A stretch of DNA of 64,000 nt from Legionella qingyii (GCF_003184185.1 NZ_QHJG01000021.1:164531-228530), one strand, 5' to 3'; counted from the first letter of the stretch, positions 1 to 10,137 are shown. Notes: generated from the sequence alone by a model not told the origin. Made by a program: numbers and translations.

Positions 1-94
1 CCATTACCTTAAATCTAAAAATACAGTCGAGCCCGAGCGAAGAATACTAAAATTGCCAGTTTCTTTGCTTGCAACAACTCAACTGCTTTTCGGA

Positions 95-586
95 TTAAAA
101 TTTAAAATCATACTTTAGTTGGGCTTCCAATTTCATTTCAATAAATTTAATTAGCTGGTACAAAGTTCCTCCTTTTCTAGGTTTTAATTTTTTCAAATCA
201 GAAACAATGTCATCAGCTGAATCATAATAATTATTAACCGACATATTCGCGATAATTTTACTTATTGCACTAACATGATGTCTATTCCAATTTCCTGAAA
301 TCATACGGCCGATAAATGAACCAAATAAACAGTCTTCTTTTGTGTAATCTATAAGCAACGCTTTGATTCTTCTGTGATTTGAATCTCCCCTGCATTTATT
401 CCAAATCTTGGTATAATCCGGGAAATCTAAAGTCAATTTTGGATGATTAAAAAATGAATATGCTTTTACACCAATACACGAAAAAGAAGATTGGGACTCA
501 TAATTTTCGGAAGAATCATCTGTTCCCTCTTCTATAAACTCAAGATCTTCACTTCTTATTGTAGCAATACTCAGTTGATGTGACAT
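95..586 (-). CDS. DUF5617-like hypothetical protein, possible effector-related
   Basis: A 163-residue soluble protein with no signal peptide or membrane segment. The C-terminal half has a DYTK stretch, a GNWNRHHV motif and a GTLYQLIKFIE-type ending. From memory these match DUF5617, a domain found almost only in Legionella and often at the end of Dot/Icm substrates. The N-terminal 40 residues are acidic and serine-rich. The ATG is preceded by GGAGGAGAA-like purines on the minus strand. It stands alone, separated from hslU by about 310 bp. The molecular function is unknown, and the domain assignment was not verified by a search. Confidence 0.7.
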   Translation of the reverse strand: MSHQLSIATIRSEDLEFIEEGTDDSSENYESQSSFSCIGVKAYSFFNHPKLTLDFPDYTKIWNKCRGDSNHRRIKALLIDYTKEDCLFGSFIGRMISGNWNRHHVSAISKIIANMSVNNYYDSADDIVSDLKKLKPRKGGTLYQLIKFIEMKLEAQLKYDFKF

Positions 587-827
587 TTTATTCTCCTCCG
601 TGAGAACAACCGTTTTTTAGAACTTGCAGTTTCTTTTATCACATACCAAAATTACAATTGAATCAAGTCCTCCGCAAATTAAACAGGAGGCCGAGTTGTC
701 ATAATAATTTTCCTTAATTTATTTTGACTTCCTCATTATAACAAGCAAATAAAAAATATACCTTGGTTTTTAGAAATAAAGATAATCGCATTGAATTTCT
801 GGAGATTTTAAGTCAGGGCGCAGCGCA

Positions 828-873
828 GAATCCGGGATTGAACAATTCATTTATTTTCATCAAACCCGGATTC
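828..873. repeat. Inverted repeat in the intergenic region downstream of hslU
   Basis: A perfect 9-bp inverted repeat (GAATCCGGG at 828-836 and CCCGGATTC at 865-873) surrounds a 28-nt AT-rich loop. It lies inside the 587-899 gap, where no other gene or RNA was seen. The sequence resembles the GTAGCC(T/C)GGG...CCCGGG elements elsewhere in this window. It could act as a 3' stabilising stem for hslVU transcripts, but it has no T-tract on either side. Confidence 0.5.
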
Positions 874-899
874 ACTTATTGCACACAGACCACTTTAGT

Positions 900-2273
900 T
901 TAAAGAATATAACGAGCTAAATCCTCGTCCGCGACGAGCTGCCCGAGGTTTTTTTCAACATATGCTTTATCAACATGAACAGATTCGCCTGATTTATCTG
1001 TGGCTTCAAACGAAACGACTTCTAATAACCGCTCCATCACGGTATAGAGCCTACGCGCACCAATATTTTCTGTACGCTCATTCACTTGCCAAGCTACTTC
1101 GGCAATACGCCTAATCCCTGACTCATCAAAAGTCAATGTGAGTCCTTCAGTAGCCATCAAAGCACTGTATTGCAATGTTAATGATGCAGTAGGTTCTGTA
1201 AGAATACGTACAAAATCATCAACAGAAAGAGCAGATAATTCCACACGTATAGGTAATCTACCTTGCAATTCAGCAATCAAATCAGATGGCTTAGCTACAT
1301 GGAATGCTCCAGAAGCAATAAATAAAATATGATCCGAACGAATCATACCGTATTTAGTAGTAACTGATGTTCCTTCAACTAGAGGTAATAAATCTCTTTG
1401 TACGCCTTCACGAGAAACATCCCCACCGCCCGCATTCTCGGTACGACGTGCTACTTTGTCCAATTCATCAATAAAGACAATTCCATTTTGTTCCACATTT
1501 TCTATGGCACGAATCTTAATATCGTCTTCATTAATCAGCTTAGCAGCTTCTTCTTCACGTAAAATCTGCATTGCCTTGGCTATAGTCATCTTACGTGTTT
1601 TTGTTCGATGAGTCCCTACTTGCTGAAACATTGATTGCAATTGGCTTGTCATTTCTTCCATGCCCGGAGGAGCCATAATTTCAATGCCTATTGGTGTTGC
1701 TGAAACCTCTATTTCAATTTCATTCTCATCAAGAATTCCTTCACGCAATTGCTTACGAAAGACTTGTCTGGCTGTACTGTCTTTTTCACTAGGAGTTAAG
1801 CTACCTCGTGCAGGTGGAAGTAATACATCAAGAACTCGTTCTTCAGCTGCATCTTCAGCCAGATGCTCCACCTTTTTCATCGCAAATTCACGTTCTTGCT
1901 TTACGGCAATATCCGCCAAATCGCGAAGAATCGAATCTACATCACGTCCGACGTATCCTACCTCGGTAAATTTTGTTGCTTCTACTTTGATGAAGGGGGC
2001 ACGAGCTAATTTAGCTAAACGTCGAGCAATCTCCGTTTTACCAACACCAGTTGGCCCAATCATGAGAATATTTTTGGGCATGATTTCATTGCGTAAAGCA
2101 GGATCTTTAATATTCATGCGCCGCCAACGATTACGTAATGCAATTGCCACCGCCCTTTTTGCATCATCCTGGCCAATAATATATTTATCCAATTCCTGGA
2201 CAATTTCACGAGGAGTCATCACTTCTCGGACAATCTCACGAGGAGTCGTCTTCTTGCTGTTATTTGTTGCCAT
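900..2273 (-). CDS. hslU: ATP-dependent protease ATPase subunit HslU (ClpY)
   Basis: The AAA+ unfoldase that feeds substrates to the HslV peptidase chamber in the cytoplasm. Visible are Walker A GPTGVGKT (about residues 73-80), the pore motif GYVG (106-109), the inserted I-domain (about 115-250) including [11 protein letters not shown], Walker B IVFIDE (265-270) and the conserved C-terminus [10 protein letters not shown] that docks into HslV. The start overlaps the hslV stop by 14 bp, which suggests translational coupling. The N-terminus is odd: a 10-residue TPREIV unit occurs twice, so the protein is about 18 residues longer than usual. The second unit begins with a Met at 2217-2219 that would give a protein of the normal form. 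Confidence 0.97.
   Translation of the reverse strand: MATNNSKKTTPREIVREVMTPREIVQELDKYIIGQDDAKRAVAIALRNRWRRMNIKDPALRNEIMPKNILMIGPTGVGKTEIARRLAKLARAPFIKVEATKFTEVGYVGRDVDSILRDLADIAVKQEREFAMKKVEHLAEDAAEERVLDVLLPPARGSLTPSEKDSTARQVFRKQLREGILDENEIEIEVSATPIGIEIMAPPGMEEMTSQLQSMFQQVGTHRTKTRKMTIAKAMQILREEEAAKLINEDDIKIRAIENVEQNGIVFIDELDKVARRTENAGGGDVSREGVQRDLLPLVEGTSVTTKYGMIRSDHILFIASGAFHVAKPSDLIAELQGRLPIRVELSALSVDDFVRILTEPTASLTLQYSALMATEGLTLTFDESGIRRIAEVAWQVNERTENIGARRLYTVMERLLEVVSFEATDKSGESVHVDKAYVEKNLGQLVADEDLARYIL
2198..2247 (-). repeat. 30-bp tandem duplication at the 5' end of hslU
   Basis: Two 20-bp copies (2198-2217 and 2228-2247) differ at one base and are spaced 30 bp, exactly ten codons. They encode the repeated TPREIV(R/Q)E segment of HslU. 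The in-frame period and near identity suggest a recent duplication that added a second copy of the conserved N-terminal motif. Confidence 0.85.
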
Positions 2274-2808
2274 TATTTAATTCTTCTATAGTTAAGTTGT
2301 TATTGGTATAAATACAGATATCTCCAGCAATGTTTAATGCTTTACGCACTATATCTACAGCAGATAATTTTGTATTTTCCATCAATGCTCGTGCAGCTGC
2401 TTGCGCAAAGGGACCGCCTGAACCAATAGCAATTAAGCTATGCTCAGGTTCGATTACATCGCCATTACCTGTAATAATTAGTGAAGATTTGACGTCTGCA
2501 ACCGCAAGAACTGCTTCAAGTCGGCGTAACATTCTGTCTGTTCGCCAATCTTTAGCAAGCTCAACTGCAGCACGGACCAAATGGCCTTGATGCATTTCCA
2601 ACTTGCTCTCAAAACGTTCAAAAAGAGTAAACGCATCCGCAGTACCACCAGCAAAGCCAGCGATTACTTGATCTTTGTAGAGGCGTCGCACCTTGCGCGC
2701 ATTACCCTTCATCACGGTATTACCTAAAGTTACCTGGCCATCCCCACCGATAACCACTTGATTTCCGCGTCGTACTGAAAGTATGGTTGTCCCACGAAAT
2801 TGTTCCAA
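2260..2808 (-). CDS. hslV: ATP-dependent protease peptidase subunit HslV (ClpQ)
   Basis: The N-terminal-threonine peptidase of the HslVU proteasome-like complex, 182 residues. The start codon is TTG at 2808, with GAGGA seven bases upstream and no ATG nearby. The N-terminus reads MEQFRG followed by TTILSVRR. The family's nucleophile is the first Thr, so here Thr7 should be exposed by removing a six-residue propeptide. [22 protein letters not shown], the [13 protein letters not shown] segment and the GDICIYTN C-terminus are diagnostic. It is the first gene of the hslVU operon, and a heat-shock-type promoter lies just upstream. Confidence 0.97.
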   Translation of the reverse strand: MEQFRGTTILSVRRGNQVVIGGDGQVTLGNTVMKGNARKVRRLYKDQVIAGFAGGTADAFTLFERFESKLEMHQGHLVRAAVELAKDWRTDRMLRRLEAVLAVADVKSSLIITGNGDVIEPEHSLIAIGSGGPFAQAAARALMENTKLSAVDIVRKALNIAGDICIYTNNNLTIEELNNGNK

Positions 2809-2840
2809 AATAAAATCCTCAAATCAAACCGGAACCACAT

Positions 2841-2870
2841 ACATGGGGATGATAAACAAAAAAACAAGGG
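2841..2870 (-). promoter_or_regulatory. Sigma-32 (RpoH)-like heat-shock promoter of hslVU
   Basis: Read on the minus strand, a CCCTTGTTT box (2862-2870) is followed after 13 bases by CCCCATGT (2841-2848), about 30 bp ahead of the hslV start codon. The RpoH consensus is CTTGAAA, a 13-15 bp spacer and CCCATnT. In E. coli hslVU belongs to the RpoH regulon, so position and sequence agree. No transcription data were available. Confidence 0.65.
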
Positions 2871-3033
2871 GTGACAAAGTGAATAAATTGTAACTATGGC
2901 ATCAGAGTGTACTAGGGGTGAAGTAGAGGAAAACTCAGTTTTTCAGTCTTGAATCCCTGGCTACGACTTGCACCTTAAACGATGTTTGTAAGTTGATGCA
3001 AGTACGTAAACAGTTAAATTAAAATCTGCAGAT

Positions 3034-4257
3034 TCAGATTAAAAAAGATACTCCATGAGATAAATTCTCTAATTCAAGATGTTGTGCAATACTTTGGCCT
3101 ACATCAGCAAAGGTATCACGGCGTCCGATAAAACGGCTCTTAAGACTTGGACCATAAGCTAATACGGGGATATGCTCTCTCGTATGATCTGATCCAGGAA
3201 AAGTAGGATCACAACCATGATCTGCTGCAATAACAACTAGATCATTCGGCTTTAATAAAGCATCAAGCTCTGGAAGACGTGCATCAAACTCCTCAAGCGC
3301 ATGCGCATAACCCGTTACATCGCGCCGATGGCCGAATGAGGAATCAAAATCTACAAAATTAGTGAAAACCAAACTACCATCAGGAGCAGTCTTCATTGCG
3401 GTCAAAGTAGCATCAAATAAAGCCATATTATCATCAGCCTTAATGACTTGGGTGACTCCTTGATGAGCATAAATATCAGCAATTTTTCCTAGAGCAATCA
3501 CTTCGCGACCTGCTTCTTTCATATAATCAAGTAAAGTTTTTGCCGGAGGTAAAGTGGCGTAGTCCTTGCGATGAGCAGTGCGTTTGAAGGCTCCTGGTTG
3601 ACCAATAAAAGGTCGGGCAATTACCCGTCCGATCTGATACTCATCAACTAAAATACGAGCAATTTCACAAATATCATACAAACGCTGCAAACCAAAATGT
3701 TCTTCATGAGCGGCAATTTGAAATACACTGTCCGCAGAAGTATAAACTATTGGTTTACCACTTCGCACGTGCTCTTCACCTAATTCTTCAAGAATTGTAG
3801 TTCCCGACGCATGTTTCTCACCAAGAACTCCTGGTAATCCGGCTCGTTGAATAAAGGTATCAATTAATTTTTTCGGAAAACAAAACGGTTGTTCAGGGAA
3901 ATAACCCCATTCGAACGTCACAGGGACTCCTGCTAATTCCCAATGCCCGCTGGGAGTATCCTTACCTAAGCTCTGTTCAACTGCATAACCATAATAGCCC
4001 ACAGGTTCAGGAAAAGTAGACAATTCAACAAAACGCAATCCACAACTGGCTAGGGCTGCATGATAAAGTCCTAATTTGGCCAGATTGGGCAAAGTTAATG
4101 GGCCTTGACGCCCCCCTTCCCGATTGCATTCACCGCGCTCACATGCTTGATGGATATGAACAAAAGTATTGGCACCAGCATCACCATAGCGATGGGCATC
4201 TAAACTAGCACCAATGCCGAAAGAATCCATCAGTAATATACAAACTCTCCCTGTCAT
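3034..4257 (-). CDS. deoB: Phosphopentomutase
   Basis: Interconverts (deoxy)ribose 1-phosphate and 5-phosphate, linking nucleoside phosphorolysis to central carbon metabolism. Of the normal length (407 residues) and from the alkaline phosphatase superfamily. It shows the N-terminal metal site MDSFGIGAS, the phospho-threonine loop [21 protein letters not shown] and the metal-binding [17 protein letters not shown]. The ATG at 4257 follows GAGGG. It starts one base after the stop of the upstream transporter, so it is the last gene of a three-gene operon. That context suggests it processes sugars from imported nucleosides. Confidence 0.97.
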   Translation of the reverse strand: MTGRVCILLMDSFGIGASLDAHRYGDAGANTFVHIHQACERGECNREGGRQGPLTLPNLAKLGLYHAALASCGLRFVELSTFPEPVGYYGYAVEQSLGKDTPSGHWELAGVPVTFEWGYFPEQPFCFPKKLIDTFIQRAGLPGVLGEKHASGTTILEELGEEHVRSGKPIVYTSADSVFQIAAHEEHFGLQRLYDICEIARILVDEYQIGRVIARPFIGQPGAFKRTAHRKDYATLPPAKTLLDYMKEAGREVIALGKIADIYAHQGVTQVIKADDNMALFDATLTAMKTAPDGSLVFTNFVDFDSSFGHRRDVTGYAHALEEFDARLPELDALLKPNDLVVIAADHGCDPTFPGSDHTREHIPVLAYGPSLKSRFIGRRDTFADVGQSIAQHLELENLSHGVSFLI

Positions 4258-4258
4258 C

Positions 4259-5539
4259 TTAACCCTCGATATGTTGGCAGCGTGTTTCTTTTAAACCTAT
4301 AAGCATGAAGAAAGCAACCAATAATCCTACAGGTAAAATAATTGCAGCATATTGATATGCATCGAGTAGATAAACAGGAGTTCCGTTAACCATTTGCATG
4401 CCGCCGTAATTCGTTAATAAATAACTAAACATATTTTGATACACAATATAACCGCCTTGAGTCAATATCGAAATGACGCTTACAGCTGTTGCGGTCATTG
4501 CATGTGAACTGCTTTCAGCCACCAATGCGTAACTAATCACTTGAGCTGAAGTAAAAAAACCAAGCAAGAAAAACAAAAATGCCATCATACTATAAGAAAC
4601 AGGGAGGTAAAGCACTGCAAGCAAAGTCAATAAGGAAGCAATTACGCCTATTCTCATAGGCATAATCCGTAAACCCATTTTATCAGATATCCAACCAACT
4701 AAAGGTGAGCCAATAATCGCCCCCAAAAATAACATGCCATTTACCACAGATGCTTGCGAAGAACTAATATCCAGGCGTTGAACCAGATATAAAGTACCCA
4801 TCATGGCACCAAATACAGCAATGGCCATATTCATTAAACTGGCATAAAATGCTGCTCGCAAATATTGAGTATTTAAATAAGCCTTTTTAGCGGCTGAGAA
4901 TACATTGATTGGTTTAACAACTTGCTTAATTGCTGTATGCGGTCTTTCCTTTATCCAAAAAAACATAACAATCAGCATGGCAAAACCAAGAATTCCGACA
5001 TCTTGTACTGCCTGACGCCATCCAACCAAAATAACTAACTTGGTTAAAGGATATTGAGCCAACATTCCTCCAGCCATTGCCATAGTCACTATAGCTCCAG
5101 TCACCAAGGCCATACGCTTTGGGGGAAACCAATGAGATGCTAAACGTACCGGCCCCAAGAAACAGAAAGCACTGCCAATGCCGGTGATAAATCGACAAAA
5201 TAAGGCCATATAAAATGAATGAGAATAAGCCAAAAGAAAGGTACTGGCCACACATAAAAACATAGCAATTAACAATGTATTTTTAATCGAGAAGCGGTCA
5301 AGAACCATCCCCGCAACAAAAAGAAACAATACATTAGAAAGATAGTAAATACTTGATAACCAGGCCATCTTATCAGCTTGTATCTGATAATCCTGCATAA
5401 TATTTGCAGCGATGGATGCAAACATATTTCCCTGAATAAACTCATAAAAAAAGAATAAGGTCGCAGCAAAACACACCATCCAGGGTAATAATGACGATTT
5501 AATCTCATTATATCCTTGAAACTCATCCACCACTTGCAT
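4259..5539 (-). CDS. phtD: MFS transporter, Pht family, PhtD-like
   Basis: A 12-helix major facilitator of 426 residues. The cytoplasmic loop after helix 2 reads LDRFSIKN, and helices 4-5 carry the family segment [14 protein letters not shown]. The Pht (phagosomal transporter) family is restricted to Legionella, Coxiella and relatives. In L. pneumophila, phtC-phtD lie next to deoB and support thymidine/pyrimidine nucleoside uptake in macrophages. Here the order phtC-phtD-deoB is kept, which is the basis for the symbol. The ATG at 5539 follows GAGGAG. It lies 15 bp downstream of phtC. The substrate is inferred from synteny only. Confidence 0.8.
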   Translation of the reverse strand: MQVVDEFQGYNEIKSSLLPWMVCFAATLFFFYEFIQGNMFASIAANIMQDYQIQADKMAWLSSIYYLSNVLFLFVAGMVLDRFSIKNTLLIAMFLCVASTFLLAYSHSFYMALFCRFITGIGSAFCFLGPVRLASHWFPPKRMALVTGAIVTMAMAGGMLAQYPLTKLVILVGWRQAVQDVGILGFAMLIVMFFWIKERPHTAIKQVVKPINVFSAAKKAYLNTQYLRAAFYASLMNMAIAVFGAMMGTLYLVQRLDISSSQASVVNGMLFLGAIIGSPLVGWISDKMGLRIMPMRIGVIASLLTLLAVLYLPVSYSMMAFLFFLLGFFTSAQVISYALVAESSSHAMTATAVSVISILTQGGYIVYQNMFSYLLTNYGGMQMVNGTPVYLLDAYQYAAIILPVGLLVAFFMLIGLKETRCQHIEG

Positions 5540-5554
5540 TTTTACTCCTCAGCT

Positions 5555-6823
5555 TTATCGCTTGCAATATGTTTCACGGGTTATTAATACGGCAATTAAA
5601 GCCGCAACCGTAGTTATTGGGAACATCCACATGGCGTATTGAAAATCAGCCACAGAATAAGTAGTCACTGCCGCCCCAGCATGATGGGTTATTAACCAAC
5701 CATAGAGTACTTGTCCTACGCCACCACCGCCCATGATAATTACTGAGGCAATACCTGTCGCAGCCCCGGTGTTTTCAGCAGAATTACTCTCAGCCACTAA
5801 AGGATAGGAAATTACTTGTGTACTGGTAAAAAAGCCTAAAGCAAAAAATATAATACTCAGCGCAAATTGCGATAAGACTATATCCAGGAATAAAGGAATT
5901 ACGGTGATCAGTGTTGCGATAGCTCCCCCGATCATTAAAGGCTTACGACGCCCCTGGGAATCAGACAACCATCCAGCCAATGGGCAACCAATAACACTTC
6001 CCATAAAAATCAAACTGACAACATTGCTGGCTACCATTTCGGGTAAATGATGAACCACTTGCAAGTAACTCGCTCCCCATAAAGCACATAAAACCATAAT
6101 GGGCAAATTAAGAAAGGAAGTGTAAAAACCTGCTAACCAATTTTGTGAATTAGATAATGCCTTGATAAATTCAGAAATGACTTCCCCCTGATTGGAACAA
6201 GTTTTCTTTGGTGACTCTGCGGGTTTATCGCTTACCATATAGTAAATCCACAACAGCAACCCAGCACCAACTGCCCCATCAATTAACAAAGCCTTACGCC
6301 ATCCAAATAATTCATAAAGATAGGCAAAAGGAGTATGGGCCATCATACCACCAACAAATGCCATAGTGACCAAAGAGCCGATAACAAGAGCTTGCCTTCT
6401 TGGTGGAAACCAATGCGACACTAAAACGACGCAGGATAAAAAGCAAAATGCATTACCTATTCCAGAAAGAAAATGGCAGAACGATGCCAAAATAAACGAG
6501 TGGGTTAATGCAAAACCTACCGTGCCAAGAACACAAATAAACATCGCACTTAAAATAACAGTGCGTGTAGAAAAACGATCCAGAATAATTCCTGCTGGGA
6601 GAAGAAATAAAATATCTGCCCACAAATAAGCACTGGACATCCAACTTAATTGAGTTGCATCAATATGAAAATCATCTCGTAAAGGCTGATTAATCACATC
6701 AAAAATGTTGAGTTGAAAAAATTCATATAAAAAAAAGAGTCCTGCTGACAGGCACACAACCCAGGCCATGAAATCACCACGGGGTACAAAACTTCTCGAA
6801 TCCACTACAACAGATTGCGACAC
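5555..6823 (-). CDS. phtC: MFS transporter, Pht family, PhtC-like
   Basis: A 422-residue MFS protein with 12 predicted helices. It is clearly paralogous to the next gene: both share LDRFS after helix 2, a G(I/T)GxAFCFL helix, SHWFPP(R/K)R and a VISY(P/A)LVAESxS segment in the C-terminal half. The start is GTG at 6823 with AAGGAG five bases upstream. It is first in the phtC-phtD-deoB operon, so it probably imports a pyrimidine nucleoside across the inner membrane. The thymidine kinase gene that flanks this locus in L. pneumophila is not here; a glycosyltransferase gene sits upstream instead. Confidence 0.8.
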   Translation of the reverse strand: MSQSVVVDSRSFVPRGDFMAWVVCLSAGLFFLYEFFQLNIFDVINQPLRDDFHIDATQLSWMSSAYLWADILFLLPAGIILDRFSTRTVILSAMFICVLGTVGFALTHSFILASFCHFLSGIGNAFCFLSCVVLVSHWFPPRRQALVIGSLVTMAFVGGMMAHTPFAYLYELFGWRKALLIDGAVGAGLLLWIYYMVSDKPAESPKKTCSNQGEVISEFIKALSNSQNWLAGFYTSFLNLPIMVLCALWGASYLQVVHHLPEMVASNVVSLIFMGSVIGCPLAGWLSDSQGRRKPLMIGGAIATLITVIPLFLDIVLSQFALSIIFFALGFFTSTQVISYPLVAESNSAENTGAATGIASVIIMGGGGVGQVLYGWLITHHAGAAVTTYSVADFQYAMWMFPITTVAALIAVLITRETYCKR

Positions 6824-6900
6824 AGTTACTCCTTATGGCTTAAAAATTGCGCCTGATTATACCAAAACTCTAAATAAATTGGTATCTTTATTGAACAAAC

Positions 6901-8472
6901 TTAGGTGAGTACGTGTCGTAAATCACCTCCTTGCTCAAGGTAAAAATAGTTCGAGTATCCCACTGCCGCTGTTTTTTTGTTTTTACAAGTTTGTTTTGCC
7001 GAAACCGGAATACGCATCAATAAAAACCGTTTATCACCTGAATAAACATGTTGAATTAGGACCATTTTGGAAAACAGTTCAGGTAAGATATCGGTGGTAT
7101 TATATGGCTTAATTACTAAATAATTTTCTCGTCCATTGTCCAGCAAACGGCAAAGTTCATTATTGCTCGCGGCAGGTTTCACTCGACCTCCTGAGTAAAA
7201 TTGAGCTGAGAATTCTGTTTTATAACTCCAATAAATAAGATAGCTTCCGGCGGCAGGATGTTGCTTTAACCAGGCAGCAACTACAAATTTTTCTGTTTTG
7301 GATATTGCTTCTGGTATTGCATTAAATGCAAGAGTTGCCACAAGAAAAAGCACACCTACAAGTATAGAGAGCCATGTAATAAGTTGCTTTGCTCTTAGGA
7401 TGGCACCAACACGATTCCAGTACGTCACAAAAAAAACTGAAAAAGCAGGAATGCTGGGAAAAACATAGGTATAAATAATGTTTCTGGAAAAAGTAAAAAA
7501 GAAGAGCGGAACTATAGTGCACAGAAAAAAATAGCTCAACCACCCGTCATTGTCGACAAATACTTTGCGTGCATTATGCCTGCATTTAATAAACCATGCA
7601 CCGCCTAGGGCACACCAAGGTAAAGTTCCAATTACAGAATAGACCCAAATCATTCCCCAAGATTGTTGATGTGCATAACCATATTTATCACCTGCCCATC
7701 CAGGCTTTAAAAATCGATTGAAATTCTCGCCAATAATAAAATAATTCAAAAAACCTGGCGTTCTTATTTCCGCCCAAATATACCAAGGAAGCGCAATAGT
7801 AAGCATTAGCATCACGCCCTTTAGCCAGGGCAATCGCTCCCATAAATTACGCCATTGCTTGCGTAATAAAACCCAAAAAAATATTGGCATTCCGGATAAA
7901 ACAACGGCAACAGGGCCTTTTGCTAGTAAACCTAACCCCAAACTAATAAAAAAAACATAAGACCAAACTTTACTTCCATCAACCACCGCACGCCAAAAAG
8001 CAACCTCAACCAAAGTAATGCACAGGACTAAAGAGGGGTCGGTCATTACAGTTCCTGCATCAAGGAAAAAATACAATGTTCCTGCAAGAATTAAGGTTGT
8101 GATCATGGCAATCACATCGCCACTATGTCGTTTAACCAAATACCAAATAAGCCATATTGTAACCAAAGATAGAAACAAGCCGGGTAGCCGAACAGCAAAT
8201 TCATTCACACCAAAAAGTTTCATTGAAAAAGCAGACAACCAAGTAGACAAAGGAGGTTTCGCCCAAAAAGGAATACCATAATCATGAAGTGGCGTCACCC
8301 AATTCCCGGTTTCTAACATCTTGCGGGCAATTTCTGCATAGCGTGCTTCGGAAACATCATTCAATGGAATAAAACATATAGAAATTATTCGACACACGAG
8401 AAGAAAGACTAATGCAAAGTAAGCATTATAAAAAAATTGTTGTTGCAACTGTTTTTCGTTTTCAATATTCAA
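6901..8472 (-). CDS. ArnT-like glycosyltransferase (GT39/GT83 superfamily)
   Basis: A 523-residue polytopic inner-membrane GT-C transferase that uses a polyprenyl-phosphate sugar donor. Residues about 38-90 carry the family signature: an EARYAE motif in the first periplasmic loop (acidic catalytic residue), then GNWVTP, FWAKPPLSTW and FAVRLPG, as in ArnT. About ten further helices follow, then a soluble periplasmic C-terminal domain. The start is TTG at 8472 with GAGGA eight bases upstream. The acceptor may be lipid A, another glycan or a protein. No arnBCADEF genes are adjacent, so an aminoarabinose role is not proven. Confidence 0.85.
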   Translation of the reverse strand: MNIENEKQLQQQFFYNAYFALVFLLVCRIISICFIPLNDVSEARYAEIARKMLETGNWVTPLHDYGIPFWAKPPLSTWLSAFSMKLFGVNEFAVRLPGLFLSLVTIWLIWYLVKRHSGDVIAMITTLILAGTLYFFLDAGTVMTDPSLVLCITLVEVAFWRAVVDGSKVWSYVFFISLGLGLLAKGPVAVVLSGMPIFFWVLLRKQWRNLWERLPWLKGVMLMLTIALPWYIWAEIRTPGFLNYFIIGENFNRFLKPGWAGDKYGYAHQQSWGMIWVYSVIGTLPWCALGGAWFIKCRHNARKVFVDNDGWLSYFFLCTIVPLFFFTFSRNIIYTYVFPSIPAFSVFFVTYWNRVGAILRAKQLITWLSILVGVLFLVATLAFNAIPEAISKTEKFVVAAWLKQHPAAGSYLIYWSYKTEFSAQFYSGGRVKPAASNNELCRLLDNGRENYLVIKPYNTTDILPELFSKMVLIQHVYSGDKRFLLMRIPVSAKQTCKNKKTAAVGYSNYFYLEQGGDLRHVLT

Positions 8473-8811
8473 AACAGATCCTCGTTAAAAATTTTCTCTC
8501 TTGCAAGCAGGCAAAATCTATGAGTCTGAGGTTTCAACTCGCTTGATCAAGCTACATTGATTAGACACTCAATAAAAAATGACAGGAATATTACCTTTTA
8601 TTTTAATTAATACAATTTTTTTATGTTTATTGATAAAAAACATAGCCATTTTAAGGCTTAACCATGTGGCTAACATAATGAATTTTATTGCTTTTTACTA
8701 AAAGGCTGAAATTGTATAATGAAAATACATGACGAGTGCATTACTTTAGTTTACACTGAGGCCTTGTAAGAAGATCTTACATATCTATCCATCGGACATT
8801 TGGAGACTAAC
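8473..8811. promoter_or_regulatory. AT-rich divergent intergenic region
   Basis: A 339-bp gap between the leftward glycosyltransferase gene and the rightward gene at 8812. A TATAAT hexamer at 8715-8720 is a plausible -10 for the rightward gene, but no well-spaced -35 was found (TTTACT at 8694-8699 gives a 15-bp spacer). No small gene or RNA was recognised. Confidence 0.3.
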
Positions 8812-10137
8812 ATGACGTTTGTATTAAAGGACCTAAGTGAATTAAGAAAACATTTTGATGATACCGTTCAAATTATATTAAAACGTGAACATAAAGGAAA
8901 AATTGAAGATCTTACCAACCCTCAAAGAAAATTTGAACTTCAATTCCTCTCTTCAATACTTATTCAAGTAGAAGAACAAGCAAAAGAAAAAGAAAAAAAA
9001 CCTACTGTAGTTGTAAATCTAACAAATGCTTTTTACGGTGCAATGTTAACAGTAATCCAAGACATCGAAAATAACCGAGGTATGATAGAATCATCTGGTT
9101 TACTTAGCGCTCGCCTAAAAGATGCAATAGGCATTAGTGATGATGTCAAAGCAGAAGACAAGCCTGACTTATATCAAATTTCCAAATTCTATACTGCAAT
9201 AAACGCATTACTAAATCAGGTTTTCATAGGAAATGATTCACGTAATGGATTTGCAAAAAACCATATGTTAACTGCTGTCCCAACAGATAGCTTGGACAAG
9301 TTGATTCAAACTTCCTATAAACTTGAAAAAGAAGCCCAGAAAGCAATTGTTGCTTCTTTTACTACGGATGGAACACCTGTTGAACTCGGTAAATTCAAAT
9401 CAAATAAAAGCTCCCCTGCTTCTGCAACCGATCGATTTGGTGGTTGGGATAAACTCAATGCAGCGCTTGATGAATTAATCAAAGATGAACTTGCTGATAA
9501 AAATGTTTCCAAGATTGAAAAGTTAAAATCACCAGAGCGTATTGCCCAGCTGCATTTTCTGAACGCAATAAGAGAAGCACTGAAAACTCAAGAAATCGAT
9601 GAAGCTGAAAAAGTTGCAATTCTCGCTGGATCCATGCATTTGGTTCGTAAACAAATCGATAATGAGTATGCCTCTTCATACCTTTCAAGATCAGAAAAGT
9701 CTGTTATTTTCAAGGGATTAAATAAAATTCTTGCTGTAGATGAAGTAACCCCACAAGATGTTGAATCTTTGGTTACATCAGCAACTCAGTTTATGCAATT
9801 TATGACAGTAGCTCCGAAAAATAATGGCAAAAAAGCAATTCGTGATAGCCATATTTTCTCAGCAATTACAGACTTTAATTTAAAAGCTTCTTTTAATTTA
9901 CTTATTGACATGATCTATGATTGCCGCATCGCATCATTGAGAAGTGTTGTCGATGAATTCAAAAAAGAAACCAAAAAAGAAACCAAAAAATCTGATAAAG
10001 AGTCTAAAGGTTACTTAGGCAGCTTCTCTTCTGCACTCAATAAAACCTTCTTTGGAGGCAAAGTCGCAGATGAAGAAGAGGAGGATGAAGAAGAAGATCT
10101 GGAACATACCTCGCCTGTGATTGGCAAAAATGGCTAG
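8812..10137 (+). CDS. Unrecognised helical protein with internal duplication and acidic C-terminus, candidate Dot/Icm effector
   Basis: A 441-residue, largely helical and charged protein with no signal peptide or membrane segment. The ATG at 8812 follows GGAG with six bases between; an in-frame TTG at 8800 is less likely. It contains an ancient duplication: residues about 30-49 and 234-253 share 10 of 20 positions (pattern KIE-L--P-R---L-FL--I), and similarity continues around each copy. A lysine-rich linker with KKET repeats precedes a final segment containing EEEEDEEED about 15 residues from the end. Glutamate clusters there (E-block) are typical of Dot/Icm translocation signals. No enzymatic motif was recognised. 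Confidence 0.75.
   Translation: MTFVLKDLSELRKHFDDTVQIILKREHKGKIEDLTNPQRKFELQFLSSILIQVEEQAKEKEKKPTVVVNLTNAFYGAMLTVIQDIENNRGMIESSGLLSARLKDAIGISDDVKAEDKPDLYQISKFYTAINALLNQVFIGNDSRNGFAKNHMLTAVPTDSLDKLIQTSYKLEKEAQKAIVASFTTDGTPVELGKFKSNKSSPASATDRFGGWDKLNAALDELIKDELADKNVSKIEKLKSPERIAQLHFLNAIREALKTQEIDEAEKVAILAGSMHLVRKQIDNEYASSYLSRSEKSVIFKGLNKILAVDEVTPQDVESLVTSATQFMQFMTVAPKNNGKKAIRDSHIFSAITDFNLKASFNLLIDMIYDCRIASLRSVVDEFKKETKKETKKSDKESKGYLGSFSSALNKTFFGGKVADEEEEDEEEDLEHTSPVIGKNG

Noticed and set aside
1660..2280. 206-residue plus-strand frame opposite hslU
   Set aside because: It is the reverse-strand shadow of a strongly conserved gene, with a Ser/Arg-rich composition and no ribosome-binding site.
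5570..5580. TGTTTCACGGG, half of a parS-like site
   Set aside because: Only the left half of the TGTTTCACGTGAAACA palindrome is present, and it lies in the phtC coding sequence. One half-site is expected by chance.
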